Of a DNA stretch of 64,000 nucleotides, positions 53,776-64,000 are shown in pieces. Under the pieces are notes generated by a model. That model did not search any database. It saw nothing but the letters and a program-made list of their open reading frames with translations, and had not been told where the DNA came from. The DNA is from Pantoea sp. Ap-967 (GTDB lineage: Bacteria; Pseudomonadota; Gammaproteobacteria; Pseudomonadales; Pseudomonadaceae): NCBI RefSeq assembly GCF_011752565.1, contig NZ_VWXK01000004.1:214342-278341 (forward strand), read 5' to 3'. How positions within the stretch are numbered: the stretch's first letter is position 1; the number at the start of each line of letters is the position of its first letter. Made by a program: the position numbers and the translations under genes.

Positions 53776-56599
53776 AGTGGCGCACCTCACCGGAGCCGGT
53801 CAGGTTGTCGACGCAACGGCCGCAGATTTCCGGGTGCTCCGGGTGGCTGCCGACGTCGGCGCGGAAGTGCCAGCAACGGCCGCACTTCACGTGGCCGGAC
53901 TTCACCACCTGCAGCTTGAGGCCTTCGACTTCGGTGGCCACGGCTTCGGCCGGCGCCTGGGCGAACGGCACCACGCTGGCGGCCGAGGTGATCAGCACGA
54001 AGCGCAGTTCGTCACCCAGCTTGTTCAGGTCGGCGCTCAGGCCCTCCTCGGCGAACAGGGTAACTTCGGCCTGCAGGTTGCCGCCGATGACCTTGGCGGT
54101 ACGCTGGTTTTCCAGCTCCTTGTTGACGGCCGCTTTCACTGCCATCACGCGGTCCCAGTAGGCGCGGTCCAGCTCGGTGCCTTGCGGCAGCTCGGTCAGG
54201 CCCTGGTACCAGCCGTTGAGCATCACCGACTCGTTGCGCTCGCCCGGCAGGTACTGCCAGATTTCATCGGCGGTGAATGCCAGGATCGGCGCGATCCAGC
54301 GCACCAGCGCCTCGCTGATGTGGTACAGCGCGGTCTGGCAGGAACGGCGGGCGACACTGTTGGCGCCGGTGGTGTACTGGCGGTCCTTGATGATGTCGAG
54401 GTAGAAACCGCCCAGCTCCTGCACGCAGAAGTTGTGGATCTTGGAATAGACGTTCCAGAAACGGTATTCGCCGTAGTGCTCTTCCAGCTCGCGCTGCAGC
54501 AGCAGGGTACGGTCCACGGCCCAGCGGTCCAGGGCGATCATGTCTTCCGGCTTGAGCAGGTCGCGGGCCGGGTCGAAGCCGGACAGGTTCGAGAGCAGGA
54601 AGCGCGCGGTGTTGCGGATACGCCGGTAGGCATCGGCGCTGCGCTGCAGGATCTGCTCGGAAACGGCCATTTCGCCCGAGTAATCGGTGGCCGAAACCCA
54701 CAGGCGCAGGATGTCGGCACCCAGGGTGTTGTTGACCTTTTCCGGCTCGATGGTGTTACCCAGCGACTTGGACATCTTGCGGCCGTTCTCGTCCACGGTG
54801 AAGCCGTGGGTCAGCAGCTCGCGGTACGGCGCGTGGCCGTCGATGGCGCAACCGGTCAGCAGCGAGGAGTGGAACCAGCCGCGGTGCTGGTCGGAACCTT
54901 CCAGGTACAGGTCGGCGCGTGGGCCGGTGGCGTGGCCGATGTCGTGGGAGCCACGCAGCACGTGCCAGTGGGTGGTGCCGGAGTCGAACCAGACGTCGAG
55001 GGTGTCGGCGATCTTGTCGTACTGGCCGGCTTCATCGCCCAGCAGTTCGGCAGCGTCCAGCTTGAACCAGGCCTCGATGCCCTCTTGCTCGACGCGCTTG
55101 GCCACTTCTTCCATCAGCTCGACGGTGCGTGGGTGCAGCTCGCCGGTTTGCTTGTTGAGGAAGAACGGAATCGGCACGCCCCAGTTGCGCTGACGCGAGA
55201 TGCACCAGTCCGGGCGGTTGGCGATCATCGAATGCAGGCGCGCCTGGCCCCAGGCCGGCACGAAGGTGGTGTCCTCGATGGCCTTGAGGGCGCGCTCGCG
55301 CAGCGGCTCGCCGGTGCTTGGCTGCTTGTCCATGCCGACGAACCACTGCGCGGTGGCGCGGTAGATCAGCGGGGTTTTGTGGCGCCAGCAGTGCATGTAG
55401 CTGTGGCTGATGGTTTCGGTGTGCATCAGCGCGCCGACTTCGCTGAGCTTGTCGACGATTGCCGGGTTGGCCTTCCAGATGAACTGGCCACCGAAGAACG
55501 GCAGCGACTCGACGTAAACGCCGTTGCTCTGCACCGGGGTCAGGATGTCGTCGTTGACCATGCCGTAGCGCTTGCAGGTGACGAAGTCGTCTTCACCGTA
55601 GGCAGGCGCCGAGTGCACCACGCCGGTGCCGGCGCCCAGCTCGACGTAGTCGGCCAGGTAAACCGGCGACAGGCGGTCGTAGAACGGGTGGCGGAAGTTC
55701 ACCAGCTCCAGGGCCGAGCCTTGGGCGGTGGCGATGACCGCGCCTTCGAGGTTGTAGCGCTTGAGGCACGACTCGACCAGTTCTTCGGCCAGCACCAGCA
55801 GGCGCTCGCCGGTATCGACCAGGGCGTACGTGAACTCTGGGTGGATGTTCAGCGCCTGGTTGGCCGGGATGGTCCACGGGGTGGTGGTCCAGATCACGAT
55901 GGCCGCAGGCTTGGCCAGCGCGGCCAGGCCGAAGGCGGCGGCCAGCTTGGCGTCATCAGCGACCGGGAAGGCCACGTCGATGGTTTGCGATTTCTTGTCG
56001 GCGTACTCGACTTCGGCCTCGGCCAGGGCCGAGCCGCAATCGAAGCACCAGTTCACAGGCTTGAGGCCCTTGAACACGAAACCTTGCTTGACCATTTCGG
56101 CCAGGGCGCGGATTTCACCGGCCTCGTTGGCGAAGTTCATGGTCTTGTAGGGGTTGTCCCAGTCGCCCAGCACGCCCAGGCGAATGAACTCGGTCTTCTG
56201 CCCTTCGATCTGCTCGGCGGCGTACTCGCGGCACAGCTCGCGGGTGCGGTCGGCGCTCAGGTGCTTGCCGTGGGTGACCTCGACCTTGTGCTCGATCGGC
56301 AGGCCGTGGCAGTCCCAGCCCGGGACATACGGCGCGTCGAAGCCGGACAGGGTCTTGGAGCGGACGATCATGTCCTTGAGAATCTTGTTCAGCGCATGAC
56401 CGATGTGGATCTTGCCGTTGGCATAGGGCGGGCCGTCGTGCAGGACGAACTTCGGACGATCCTTGCCAATTTCGCGCAGTTTCCGGTACAGGCCAATGCT
56501 GTCCCAGCGCTGCAGAATCTGCGGTTCGCGCTGAGGCAGGCCGGCCTTCATGGGGAAGGCGGTGTCCGGAAGGTTTAGCGTGGCTTTGTAGTCGGTCAT
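53768..56599 (-). CDS. ileS: Isoleucyl-tRNA synthetase
   Basis: 943 residues from ATG 56599 ([20 protein letters not shown]); this start overlaps the ribF stop (ATGA). Class I motifs are HIGHALNK and KMSKSLGN; the editing domain region and a C-terminal zinc site ([10 protein letters not shown]...CGRCVDNL) are present. Full length and intact. Confidence 0.98.
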   Translation of the reverse strand: MTDYKATLNLPDTAFPMKAGLPQREPQILQRWDSIGLYRKLREIGKDRPKFVLHDGPPYANGKIHIGHALNKILKDMIVRSKTLSGFDAPYVPGWDCHGLPIEHKVEVTHGKHLSADRTRELCREYAAEQIEGQKTEFIRLGVLGDWDNPYKTMNFANEAGEIRALAEMVKQGFVFKGLKPVNWCFDCGSALAEAEVEYADKKSQTIDVAFPVADDAKLAAAFGLAALAKPAAIVIWTTTPWTIPANQALNIHPEFTYALVDTGERLLVLAEELVESCLKRYNLEGAVIATAQGSALELVNFRHPFYDRLSPVYLADYVELGAGTGVVHSAPAYGEDDFVTCKRYGMVNDDILTPVQSNGVYVESLPFFGGQFIWKANPAIVDKLSEVGALMHTETISHSYMHCWRHKTPLIYRATAQWFVGMDKQPSTGEPLRERALKAIEDTTFVPAWGQARLHSMIANRPDWCISRQRNWGVPIPFFLNKQTGELHPRTVELMEEVAKRVEQEGIEAWFKLDAAELLGDEAGQYDKIADTLDVWFDSGTTHWHVLRGSHDIGHATGPRADLYLEGSDQHRGWFHSSLLTGCAIDGHAPYRELLTHGFTVDENGRKMSKSLGNTIEPEKVNNTLGADILRLWVSATDYSGEMAVSEQILQRSADAYRRIRNTARFLLSNLSGFDPARDLLKPEDMIALDRWAVDRTLLLQRELEEHYGEYRFWNVYSKIHNFCVQELGGFYLDIIKDRQYTTGANSVARRSCQTALYHISEALVRWIAPILAFTADEIWQYLPGERNESVMLNGWYQGLTELPQGTELDRAYWDRVMAVKAAVNKELENQRTAKVIGGNLQAEVTLFAEEGLSADLNKLGDELRFVLITSAASVVPFAQAPAEAVATEVEGLKLQVVKSGHVKCGRCWHFRADVGSHPEHPEICGRCVDNLTGSGEVRHYA

Positions 56600-57546
56600 T
56601 TCAGGCTCTTCGTTAGCGGTTGAGCGTGCCAATGTGCACGTGCGGCGGCGATATCCGCATCGATCGCCGACTTCAGCGCCTCCAGGGAGGCGAATCGCTG
56701 CTCTTCACGCAGCTTGTGGTGGAATTCCACCGTCAGGCGCCGGCCATACAGATCGCCGGCATAATCCAGTAGATGAATCTCAAGGTGCGGGCGGCCGTCT
56801 CCGGCCACGGTGGGGCGCACCCCGATATTGCCAACACCCGGCCAGGCCTTGCCGTCGATCTCGATGCTGGCCAGGTAGACCCCGGACAGCGGCACGCGGC
56901 GGCGCTTGAGCTGGATGTTGGCGGTGGGCGTGCCAAGCTGGCGGGCAAGCTTCTGCCCATGCAGCACGCGCCCGGTAATGCGGTAAGGGCGGCCCAGCAG
57001 GTGTTCGGCGAGGGTGAAGTCGCCCTCGGACAAGGCCTTGCGCACTTCGGTGCTGCTGACCCGCAGGCCGTCCTGAATCACCGTGTTGGCAGCCTCGACG
57101 GTGAAACCGTATTGCTTGCCGGCATCGACCAGGAAGGTGAAATCACCGGCGCGGTCGCAGCCAAAGCGGAAATCGTCGCCCACTTCCAGGTGACGCACGC
57201 CCAGGCCATCGACCAGGATCGCCTTGACGAAGGCGTCGGCGCTGAGCTGGCTCAGGCGCTGGTTGAAGGCCAGGCACAGCACCCGGTCGATGCCCTCGGC
57301 GGCCAGCAGTTCGACCTTGTCGCGCAGGCGCGCCAGGCGGGCCGGGGCGGTGTCCGGAGCGAAGTATTCACGTGGCTGTGGCTCGAAGATCACCACGCAG
57401 GTCGGCAGGCCAAGTTCCTGGCCACGCTCGCGCAGGCGCGCCAGGATAGCCTGGTGGCCACGGTGAACCCCGTCGAAGTTGCCAATGGTGGCGACACAGC
57501 CCCGGTGCTCGGGGCGCAGGTTGTGAAGACCTCGAACCAGCTGCAT
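56596..57546 (-). CDS. ribF: Bifunctional riboflavin kinase/FAD synthetase
   Basis: Start at 57546 ([20 protein letters not shown]). The nucleotidyltransferase half has [14 protein letters not shown] and ISSTEVR-like [14 protein letters not shown]; the kinase half has [20 protein letters not shown]. It makes FMN and FAD, as used by Ndh and ThiO. First gene of the operon with ileS. Confidence 0.96.
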   Translation of the reverse strand: MQLVRGLHNLRPEHRGCVATIGNFDGVHRGHQAILARLRERGQELGLPTCVVIFEPQPREYFAPDTAPARLARLRDKVELLAAEGIDRVLCLAFNQRLSQLSADAFVKAILVDGLGVRHLEVGDDFRFGCDRAGDFTFLVDAGKQYGFTVEAANTVIQDGLRVSSTEVRKALSEGDFTLAEHLLGRPYRITGRVLHGQKLARQLGTPTANIQLKRRRVPLSGVYLASIEIDGKAWPGVGNIGVRPTVAGDGRPHLEIHLLDYAGDLYGRRLTVEFHHKLREEQRFASLEALKSAIDADIAAARAHWHAQPLTKSLK

Positions 57547-57664
57547 AGCGCGCTTCTTGCTCATAAAGTGGCCGATTATAACCACACCCGGGCGCTGGTG
57601 ACAGGCAGCAGCGCCCGGGGGCGGCGTGGAATGCGAAAAACCGACGCCTGACCCGCCATTGGCC

Positions 57665-59203
57665 CTAGTGCAGGGCGTTGCGGGCGAAGTGCCGGGGCCT
57701 GAAGCCGCACAGGTACAGGCAACCGAAATAGGTCACCACGCCGGCGCCGATCAACGCCCCCAGGCGCAGGAACCGTGCCAGCATGTTGCCCTGCTCCCAG
57801 GCCGGCAGGAAGTGCATGCCCACCAGCAGTACCGCCACCATCAGGGTGACCGCCAGCACCAGCTTGAGCAGGAACATCGCCCAGCCCGGTTGCGGCTGGA
57901 ACAGCTGCTGGCTGCGCAGCTTCCAATACAGCAGGCCGGCATTCAGGCAGGCGCCAAGGCTGATCGCCAGGGCCAGGCCTGCGTGTTGCAGCGGGCCGAT
58001 CAGTGCCAGGTTGAAGCCTTGGGTGCACACCAGGGTGAAGATGGCGATCTTCACCGGGGTACGGATATTCTGCTGCGCATAGAAGCCCGGTGCCAGTACC
58101 TTGACCAGAATGATCGCCAGCAGGCCGACCGAGTAGGCGATCAGCGCACGCTGGGTCATGGCCGCGTCGAAGGCGCTGAACTTGCCGTATTGGAACAGCG
58201 CGACGGTCAGCGGCTCGGCCAGGATCGCCAGGGCCAGGGTACACGGCAGCACCAGCAAAAAGCACAGGCGCAGGCCCCAGTCGAGGATCCGCGAATACTC
58301 CTCGCGGTCCTTGTTGGCGTAGGTCTTGGCCAGGGTAGGCAGCAGGATGGTGCCCAGGGCCACGCCGAGCACGCCCGAGGGCAGCTCCATCAGGCGGTCG
58401 GCGTAGTACATCCATGACACGGAACCGGCCACCAGGAAGGAGGCGAAGATGGTGTTGATGATCAGCGAAATCTGGCTCACCGACACCCCGAGGATGGCCG
58501 GCAGCATCTGCTTGAGCACCCGCCACACGCCCGTGTCGCGCAGGTTCAGGCGCGGCAGCACGAGCATGCCGATTTTCTTCAGTGCTGGCAGTTGGTACAG
58601 CAGCTGGGCAAGGCCACCGGCCAGCACACCCCAGGCCAGGGCCATGATCGGTGGGTTGAAGTACGGCGTCAGCAGAACGGCGAAGATGATCATCGCCACG
58701 TTGAGCAGGGTGGGGGTGAAGGCCGGCACCGAAAAACGGTTCCAGGTGTTGAGGATCGCACCGGCCAAGGACGACAGGGAGATCAACAATATATAAGGAA
58801 AGGTCACCCGCAGCAGGTCGGTGGTGAGCTGGTACTTCTCGGCACTGTCGACAAAGCCCGGTGCGGTGGCCCACACCACCCAGGGCGCGGCCAGGATGCC
58901 CACGGCCGTGACCAGGGCCAGCACCAGGGTCAGCAGCCCGCTGACGTAGGCAATGAAGGTGCGCGTGGCCTCGTCGCCCTGTTGGGTCTTGTATTCCGCC
59001 AGGATCGGTACGAAGGCCTGGGAGAATGCCCCTTCGGCGAAAATACGCCGCAGCAGGTTGGGCAACTTGAAGGCGATGAAGAAGGCGTCGGTGGCGATGC
59101 CGGCGCCGAAGACGCGGGCCAGGATGGTGTCGCGCACGAAGCCCAGCACCCGGGAAACCATGGTGATGGAACTGACTGCAGCCAGGGATTTGAGCAGATT
59201 CAT
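57665..59203 (-). CDS. murJ: Lipid II flippase MurJ
   Basis: 512 residues with 13-14 hydrophobic segments and the MurJ N-terminus [22 protein letters not shown] followed by [12 protein letters not shown]. It moves lipid II across the inner membrane for cell wall synthesis. Divergent from rpsT and 118 bases upstream of ribF. Confidence 0.96.
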   Translation of the reverse strand: MNLLKSLAAVSSITMVSRVLGFVRDTILARVFGAGIATDAFFIAFKLPNLLRRIFAEGAFSQAFVPILAEYKTQQGDEATRTFIAYVSGLLTLVLALVTAVGILAAPWVVWATAPGFVDSAEKYQLTTDLLRVTFPYILLISLSSLAGAILNTWNRFSVPAFTPTLLNVAMIIFAVLLTPYFNPPIMALAWGVLAGGLAQLLYQLPALKKIGMLVLPRLNLRDTGVWRVLKQMLPAILGVSVSQISLIINTIFASFLVAGSVSWMYYADRLMELPSGVLGVALGTILLPTLAKTYANKDREEYSRILDWGLRLCFLLVLPCTLALAILAEPLTVALFQYGKFSAFDAAMTQRALIAYSVGLLAIILVKVLAPGFYAQQNIRTPVKIAIFTLVCTQGFNLALIGPLQHAGLALAISLGACLNAGLLYWKLRSQQLFQPQPGWAMFLLKLVLAVTLMVAVLLVGMHFLPAWEQGNMLARFLRLGALIGAGVVTYFGCLYLCGFRPRHFARNALH

Positions 59204-59372
59204 CGAAAAGATTCACGCCAGGGACAGAGGACGCTGCCAGACAGCGTTCGAATGTGCGATACTCCCGCGCCTTCGCAGGGGAGCCAAAAATTCCCGAGTT
59301 TACAGGTAGCACGCCAGAAAGGAATATTTCCCGCCTGCTGCTGCACCACTCGGCGGAACCCTGCAGGTGGCC

Positions 59373-59401
59373 TTGACATCCGGTCTACTCATCGGCATGA
59401 T
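59373..59401 (+). promoter_or_regulatory. Sigma-70 promoter of rpsT
   Basis: TTGACA (59373-59378) and CATGAT (59396-59401) are 17 bases apart, about 50 bases upstream of the GTG start. Confidence 0.55.
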
Positions 59402-59453
59402 TCGCGGCCTATTTTGTTTGCTATTTACCTAAAGTCTTTCGAGGAGCTCGACG

Positions 59454-59732
59454 GTGGCCAACACACCTTCCGCCAAGAAACGTGCAAAACAGGCTGAGAA
59501 GCGTCGCAGCCACAACGCCAGCCTGCGTTCCATGGTCCGCACCTACATCAAGAATGTAGTTAAAGCCATCGACGCAAAAGACGCCGAAAAAGCGCAAGCC
59601 GCTTACGTTCTGGCTGTACCAGTAATCGACCGTATGGCCGACAAAGGTATCATCCACAAGAACAAAGCTGCTCGCCACAAAGGCCGTCTGAATGGCCACA
59701 TCAAGGCGCTGAAAGAAGCTGCAGCTGCCTAA
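59454..59732 (+). CDS. rpsT: 30S ribosomal protein S20
   Basis: GTG start with GAGGAG upstream; [20 protein letters not shown] is the S20 N-terminus, and the 92-residue length and Ala/Lys-rich helices fit. It binds 16S rRNA early in assembly. The GTG start is typical of autoregulated rpsT genes. Confidence 0.98.
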   Translation: MANTPSAKKRAKQAEKRRSHNASLRSMVRTYIKNVVKAIDAKDAEKAQAAYVLAVPVIDRMADKGIIHKNKAARHKGRLNGHIKALKEAAAA

Positions 59733-59750
59733 GCGACGTTCTTGTCGAAA

Positions 59751-59776
59751 AAACCGACCCTAGGGTCGGTTTTTTT
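59751..59776 (+). terminator. Rho-independent terminator of rpsT
   Basis: AAACCGACCC, loop TA, GGGTCGGTTT followed by TTTT. Confidence 0.95.
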
Positions 59777-59814
59777 ATGCCTGCGATTTAGCCCTCGGTC
59801 AATGGCACGGGCTA

Positions 59815-59849
59815 GGCCCGTGTTCGCGGGTGAACCCGCTCCCACAAAG
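59815..59849. repeat. REP element
   Basis: GTTCGCGGGTGAACCCGCTC followed by CCACAAAGG: REP between convergent rpsT and pqiB. Confidence 0.75.
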
Positions 59850-59871
59850 GGGGAACGGGCCAACCTTTCCA

Positions 59872-62172
59872 TCACTTGGCGATCTGAATCTTCGGCGCCC
59901 ACTGCAGCCAGGCATCTTCGGGCTTGTCGAACAGCGCGAAGGTCTGCTGCGGCCGGGCCGGGTTGCCCATCTGCTCACCTTCGGGCGTTGCGAAGGCAAT
60001 GCCGCCGTCGATCAGCGTTTCCAGGGACTCGGTACGCACCGTCGCGCCCTTGAACAGGCCCCAGTCGAAGCCGAAGCCGCTGCTGTTCCAGAACCGGCTA
60101 CCGCCACGCACCAGCGCCGCATAACGCGGCTCGATCAGGATATGGATCAATACCCGGTCCGCCGTTTGGCCGAGCTCGAAGCCGGTCACCTTGCCCACCG
60201 CCACTTCACGGTAGGTAACCGGCACGCCCGGCTTGATCGAACCACGGCGGGGGGCACTGAGGGTCAACGGCAAACCGACTTCCTCCCCAGCCACCTCGGG
60301 CGCATCGGCCAGGGCGATGAAGTCATGCTGCACGCCCTTGTCCTTGATCGCCGGCTGCACTTCCAGGTACTGGCCGCCAATCAAGGTATCGAGGTTTTCC
60401 GTGCGCACCAGCCCCAGGGCCGGCTTGACCACCCAGAACTGCGTGCCAACCCGGGCAATACGCTCGGCGGCCTCGGTGATGCGTGCACGCAGCATGACAG
60501 CCTGCAGGTCCTTGGTCAGGTCGACGCTTTCGACACTGCCTACGTCCAGGCCACGGAAACGAATGGGTGTGCCCGGCTTGAGGCCATCGGCGCGGTCCAC
60601 GCGAATGGTCACCAGGGTGCCGGCGCGGTTCACTGCATCCTGGTTTTCCAGCAGGCGGAAGCGCGGAATATGCCGTTTCAGCGCCACATTGGGCCTTGGC
60701 GTGTCGAAGGCGATACCACCGGCCATCAGCGTCTGCAGCGACTCACTCTTGATCTTGATGCCCGACAGGCCTCCGGTCAGGGTGATGCCACTGACGTTCC
60801 AGAACCGCGACGACCCGTTCACCAGGTTTTCGTATTCCTTCTCGATATGCACACCGATCAGGATGCGATTGCTGTTACGCGCAAACTGGTAGCTCTGCAC
60901 GCTGCCGACCTTGACCTGGCGGTACATCACCGGGCTGCCGACTTCCAGCGAACCCAGGGTATCGGCGAACAGCACCAGGTGCAGGCCCGGCGCCTTGAGG
61001 TCCAGCGGCGGCGCCTTGGCCCTGGCCTCGAACTCGCGCTGTGGCTTGGCACCGCGCTCACCCGGGCGAATGGCAATGTAGTTACCTTTGACCAGCGCTT
61101 CCAGGCCGGTGATGCCCGCCAGGGAAATCGACGGCTTGACCACCCAGAACTGGGTACCCTCGACCAGGTAGTCTTCGGTCAGTGGGTCCAGGGTCAACTC
61201 GGCGGTGGCGCTGGCAAGGTTGTCCTCCATCTTCAAGGTCTTCAGCGACCCCACCTGAATACCTTTGTACATGACCGGCGTGCGGCCAGCCTGCAGGCCT
61301 TCGTAATCGCTCAGCTTGACCTTCACGCGGATCCCCGCCTGGGCGGCATCGAAGTCCTCGTACAGGCGAAACGGCAGGCTTGGGTCGGTGGGCGGGCTGT
61401 CCTTGCGGTACTCAGGGGTGGCGAAGGCGATACCGCCGGCGACGATACTCGACAGCGACTCGCTGCGCACCTTCACGCCGGACAGGTCGGCGTCGATGCT
61501 GATGCCACTGGCATTCCAGAACCGCGTGTGCTTGCGCACCAGGCTTGCGTAGGCAGGCTCGATGAAAACCTTGACCTCAACAGTGCTCTGGTCTTCGGAC
61601 AAGCGGTAGCTCTTCACCCGGCCTACCTGGATCTGCTTGTAGAACACCGGGCTGTCGCGGTTGAGCGAGCCCAGGCGTTCGGCCTTGAGGGTCAGGTGCA
61701 GGCCCGGCTCGCTGTCGGACAGTGGCGGCGCCACCTTCAGGGCAGTGAAGCGCTTGGTGCGCTCGCCCTCGCCAGGGCTGACCGCAATGTAGTTGCCCGA
61801 TACCAGTGTTTCCAGGCCGGAAATACCCGCCAGACTGACACTCGGCTTCACCAACCAGAACCGCGTGCCCTTGGTCAGGTGCGGCTCGGCGGCCTTGTTC
61901 ATCTCGATGGTGGCGATAACGCCCTGCTTCTCACCCTCGGCGTCGAGCACCAGCTTGGTGACCTTACCAACCGACATGCCTTTGTAGATCACCTCGGTCT
62001 TGTTGGCGACGATGCCTTCGCCTGTCTCGAAGCGTACTTCGATCTCCACGCCGGCATCGCGGTAGGCTTGCCAAGCCAGCCAGCCGCCGATCATCAGCGC
62101 AATCAGCGGCAGGATCCAGATGGCCGACCAATTGGAGGCAGGGCGGGTTTTAGCCGTTGGCATGTCACTCAT
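59872..62172 (-). CDS. pqiB: PqiB-type MCE-domain transport protein (766 aa)
   Basis: One N-terminal membrane helix (NWSAIWILPLIALMIGGWLA) is followed by seven MCE-type modules in tandem, each with a VxYKGxxVGxV-like strand pair (TEVIYKGMSVGKVTKLVL, FYKQIQVGRVKSYRL, VMYKGIQVGSLKTLKM and so on). Such proteins form a periplasmic tunnel for lipids between the membranes. The start at 62172 overlaps the pqiA stop as ATGAGTGA; ATGs nine bases up- and downstream are alternatives. PqiC (the lipoprotein ring) is not encoded directly after it. Confidence 0.92.
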   Translation of the reverse strand: MSDMPTAKTRPASNWSAIWILPLIALMIGGWLAWQAYRDAGVEIEVRFETGEGIVANKTEVIYKGMSVGKVTKLVLDAEGEKQGVIATIEMNKAAEPHLTKGTRFWLVKPSVSLAGISGLETLVSGNYIAVSPGEGERTKRFTALKVAPPLSDSEPGLHLTLKAERLGSLNRDSPVFYKQIQVGRVKSYRLSEDQSTVEVKVFIEPAYASLVRKHTRFWNASGISIDADLSGVKVRSESLSSIVAGGIAFATPEYRKDSPPTDPSLPFRLYEDFDAAQAGIRVKVKLSDYEGLQAGRTPVMYKGIQVGSLKTLKMEDNLASATAELTLDPLTEDYLVEGTQFWVVKPSISLAGITGLEALVKGNYIAIRPGERGAKPQREFEARAKAPPLDLKAPGLHLVLFADTLGSLEVGSPVMYRQVKVGSVQSYQFARNSNRILIGVHIEKEYENLVNGSSRFWNVSGITLTGGLSGIKIKSESLQTLMAGGIAFDTPRPNVALKRHIPRFRLLENQDAVNRAGTLVTIRVDRADGLKPGTPIRFRGLDVGSVESVDLTKDLQAVMLRARITEAAERIARVGTQFWVVKPALGLVRTENLDTLIGGQYLEVQPAIKDKGVQHDFIALADAPEVAGEEVGLPLTLSAPRRGSIKPGVPVTYREVAVGKVTGFELGQTADRVLIHILIEPRYAALVRGGSRFWNSSGFGFDWGLFKGATVRTESLETLIDGGIAFATPEGEQMGNPARPQQTFALFDKPEDAWLQWAPKIQIAK

Positions 62173-62788
62173 GGTCGTCATCCGACTCCGTGTTATCCCA
62201 GATCAGTCGGGGATCGAAAGTTAAAGCAGCAAGCATCGTGAGAATCACCACAGTAGCGAAGGCGACAGCGCCCAGGTTGGCTTCGACACTGGCGATACGG
62301 CCGAAATTCACCACGGCCACGAGAATGGCGATGACGAAGATGTCCAGCATGGACCAGCGCCCAATGAATTCGATGAAGCGGTACATCAGGATGCGTTGGC
62401 GCGCCGACAGTGGCTGGCGGCGCTGCACCGAATACAGCAGCAGGCCGATACCCACCAGCTTGAAGGTGGGCACCAGAATGCTGGCGATGAACACCACGGC
62501 CGCGATCGGCACCATGCCATGCTTGAGCAGGGTGATGACGCCCGACATGATGGTGTCGCCACTGCCCTGCCCCAGGGTACTGACCGTCATGATCGGCAAC
62601 AGGTTGGCCGGGATGTACAGGATCGATGCCGTGATCAGCAGCGCCCAGGTGCGGATGATGCTGTTGGGGCGCCGCGCATGCACGGTGGCGCCACAACGGG
62701 TGCAGGTTTGCGAGTCGCTCTCGGCATCCTGACGGTTCAATTCGTGGCACTCATTGCACACCACAATGCCCGCATCAATCGCCCGCAT
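62165..62788 (-). CDS. pqiA: PqiA-type membrane protein, second half (207 aa)
   Basis: MRAIDAGIVVCNECHELNRQ carries the zinc-like CxxC...CTRCGA pairs, then four membrane helices including SILYIPANLLPIMTVSTLGQ, the PqiA signature. E. coli PqiA is one protein with two such halves; here they are separate genes overlapping by about 14 bases. Works with PqiB in lipid transport. Confidence 0.9.
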   Translation of the reverse strand: MRAIDAGIVVCNECHELNRQDAESDSQTCTRCGATVHARRPNSIIRTWALLITASILYIPANLLPIMTVSTLGQGSGDTIMSGVITLLKHGMVPIAAVVFIASILVPTFKLVGIGLLLYSVQRRQPLSARQRILMYRFIEFIGRWSMLDIFVIAILVAVVNFGRIASVEANLGAVAFATVVILTMLAALTFDPRLIWDNTESDDDHE

Positions 62789-63434
62789 GAAGATCCTCCC
62801 CGGACAGTGCACTCCAGATCTGGTGGGGCGACATCACCACTTCGAGCCAAACCTGAATCAGCAGCAGGCTGATGAAACAGAACAGGCCCAGGCCCACGGT
62901 CAGCTCGGCCAGGTCGACCAACTTGACGATCGCCACCAGCACGCCCATGAAATAGACCTCGAGCATGCCCCAGTCACGCAGGTGGTGGTAGATGCGATAG
63001 CACAGCAGCCCATAGCTGCGGCCGATATTCAGGCGAATGCTCAGCAGGACGGCCAGCTGGCACAACAGCTTGAGCAAGGGGATGGCCATGCTGCACAGGA
63101 ACACGACCACAGCGACGCCGCGCATGTCTGAGTTGTACAGGCCCAGCACACCACTCCAGACGGTATCGTCGGAGGACTGGCCAAGCAGGTGCAACTGCAT
63201 GATCGGCAGGAAATTGGCTGGCACGAACAGCAACAGGGCCGTCAGTACCAGCGCCAGGCTGCGATTGACCACATTGTAGCGATGGGCGTACAGCTCGTAG
63301 CCACAGCGCGGGCACAAGGCTTTCTCGCCGTGATGGAGCACGGGCTTGCGCAGCAGCAGGTCGCATTCGTGGCAGGCGACGAGGTCGTCCAGCGGCAATT
63401 GCTCCAGGGCTTCGGTTTTGACAGGTTCTGGCAT
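62775..63434 (-). CDS. pqiA: PqiA-type membrane protein, first half (219 aa)
   Basis: MPEPVKTEALEQLPLDDLVA then CHECDLL...LCPRCGYELYAHR, followed by four membrane helices with LLLFVPANFLPIMQLHLLGQ. It is the N-terminal half of a split PqiA and the first gene of the pqiA-pqiA-pqiB operon. Confidence 0.9.
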   Translation of the reverse strand: MPEPVKTEALEQLPLDDLVACHECDLLLRKPVLHHGEKALCPRCGYELYAHRYNVVNRSLALVLTALLLFVPANFLPIMQLHLLGQSSDDTVWSGVLGLYNSDMRGVAVVVFLCSMAIPLLKLLCQLAVLLSIRLNIGRSYGLLCYRIYHHLRDWGMLEVYFMGVLVAIVKLVDLAELTVGLGLFCFISLLLIQVWLEVVMSPHQIWSALSGEDLHAGD

Positions 63435-63525
63435 CTCGAGGTTCTGAATAGGTACGTCGGCTCTATTCTAGTGTTCCAGCTCGAAATGTGGGAGCTGCCA
63501 AAAGCGAGCCCTGCGCAAGCCCCCC

Positions 63526-63550
63526 CGTAGGAGCGAGCAAAGCTCGCGAT
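63526..63550. repeat. REP-like hairpin
   Basis: GTAGGAGCGAGCAAAGCTCG, REP variant upstream of the pqi operon. Confidence 0.65.
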
Positions 63551-63600
63551 GCGGTCGGCCAGGCGCCGCGCATCTCAAAACATTAAACGCCAGAAAAGAC

Positions 63601-63634
63601 AAAACCCCTACCTGCTCGCGCAGATAGGGGTTTT
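63601..63634 (-). terminator. Terminator of the rRNA operon
   Basis: AAAACCCCTA and TAGGGGTTTT pair around a GC-rich inner stem (CTGC/GCAG); on the minus strand a T-run follows. It lies just after the 5S gene. Confidence 0.85.
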
Positions 63635-63645
63635 GCGAAATGAAT

Positions 63646-63761
63646 CTTGACGATGACCTACTCTCACATGGGGAAACCCCACACTACCATCGGCGATGCA
63701 TCGTTTCACTACTGAGTTCGGGATGGGATCAGGTGGTTCCAATGCTCTATGGTCGTCAAGA
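63646..63761 (-). rRNA. rrf: 5S ribosomal RNA
   Basis: On the minus strand CTTGACGACCATAGAGCATT ... ATCCCATCCCGAACTCAG ... GGGGTTTCCCCATGTGAGAG is typical Pseudomonas 5S. Ends are good to a few bases. Confidence 0.95.
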
Positions 63762-63896
63762 AATTCTGTTGCCAGAATGTCCTGCTGGACACGCTTAGCG
63801 AATTCGGATATGTGAATTTGTGATGTTGCGAATTTTCGGTTCTTTCGTCTTCACCACCACAATTTGGCTTTCGTGCGCAAATTGCTTGGGTGTTAT

Positions 63897-64000
63897 ATGG
63901 TCAAGCCTCACGGGCAATTAGTATTGGTTAGCTCAACGCCTCACAGCGCTTACACACCCAACCTATCAACGTCGTAGTCTTCGACGGCCCTTTAGGGGAT
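63897..64000 (-). rRNA. rrl: 23S ribosomal RNA, 3' end (continues beyond window)
   Basis: On the minus strand GGGCCGTCGAAGACTACGAC ... AACCAATACTAATTGCCCGT ... GAGGCTTGACCAT is the conserved 3' end of Pseudomonas 23S rRNA. The mature end is placed near 63897 to within a few bases. Confidence 0.95.

Overview
The window is chromosomal DNA of a fluorescent pseudomonad, almost certainly of the Pseudomonas putida group. The evidence is the core gene order (minor pilins, ispH-fkpB-lspA-ileS-ribF-murJ, rpsT; bamD/rluD/pgeF/clpB; ndh, DUF3094, DUF1780, coaE-yacG-pilD-pilC-pilA), a small protein of the PP0621 family, and many P. putida-style REP hairpins (forms of GCGGGCAAGCCCGCTCCTAC and GAGCTTTGCTCGCTCCTAC). 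All names rest on reading motifs in translated sequence; no database search was run.

Layout. (1) 1-14.4 kb is an accessory island. It holds the 3' part of a large serine recombinase, small orphan genes, two PD-(D/E)XK nuclease-like genes between inverted repeats, a YaaW-like gene, a tyrosine recombinase with a small companion, and a Fic protein. A block of about 2 kb (2524-4535) is repeated at 10979-12990 and carries a 5' remnant of the same tyrosine recombinase, so the island seems to have grown by repeated insertion or duplication. The right side ends next to a tRNA-Thr gene; the last 15 bases of that tRNA recur at 5547-5561. (2) 14.6-21.6 kb is core: tRNA-Thr, pilA divergent from pilC-pilD-coaE-yacG (no pilB), an ECF-type permease, DUF1780, DUF3094 and ndh. 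(3) 21.6-40.4 kb is a single-strand accessory cluster of eleven genes between ndh and a tRNA-Asn-Pro-Lys operon. It encodes a periplasmic adaptor, a soluble-domain/HlyD membrane adaptor, an M50 site-2-protease-like membrane protein fused to a HlyD-like domain, a GNAT acetyltransferase, a small protein, three phage-tail-collar (MdpB-type) proteins, a 3,392-residue LEPR/DUF4347 repeat protein and a TolC-like outer-membrane lipoprotein. No ABC ATPase is present. This is the best candidate for a poorly described system, an export or surface-display machine. (4) 41-64 kb is core: clpB, pgeF, rluD, bamD, a PP0621-family gene, an inserted yefM-yoeB module, thiO, a reduced minor-pilin cluster, ispH-fkpB-lspA-ileS-ribF, murJ, rpsT, a pqiA-pqiA-pqiB operon, and the 3' end of an rRNA operon (5S and the end of 23S).

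Working together: the export cluster reads as one transcription unit with start/stop overlaps between its membrane components. The model is that the giant protein (perhaps with the collar proteins) is the cargo and the HlyD/M50/TolC proteins are the channel. The type IV pilus genes here look incomplete (pilB not between pilA and pilC, pilV cut to 59 residues, no pilY1 beside pilX/pilE).
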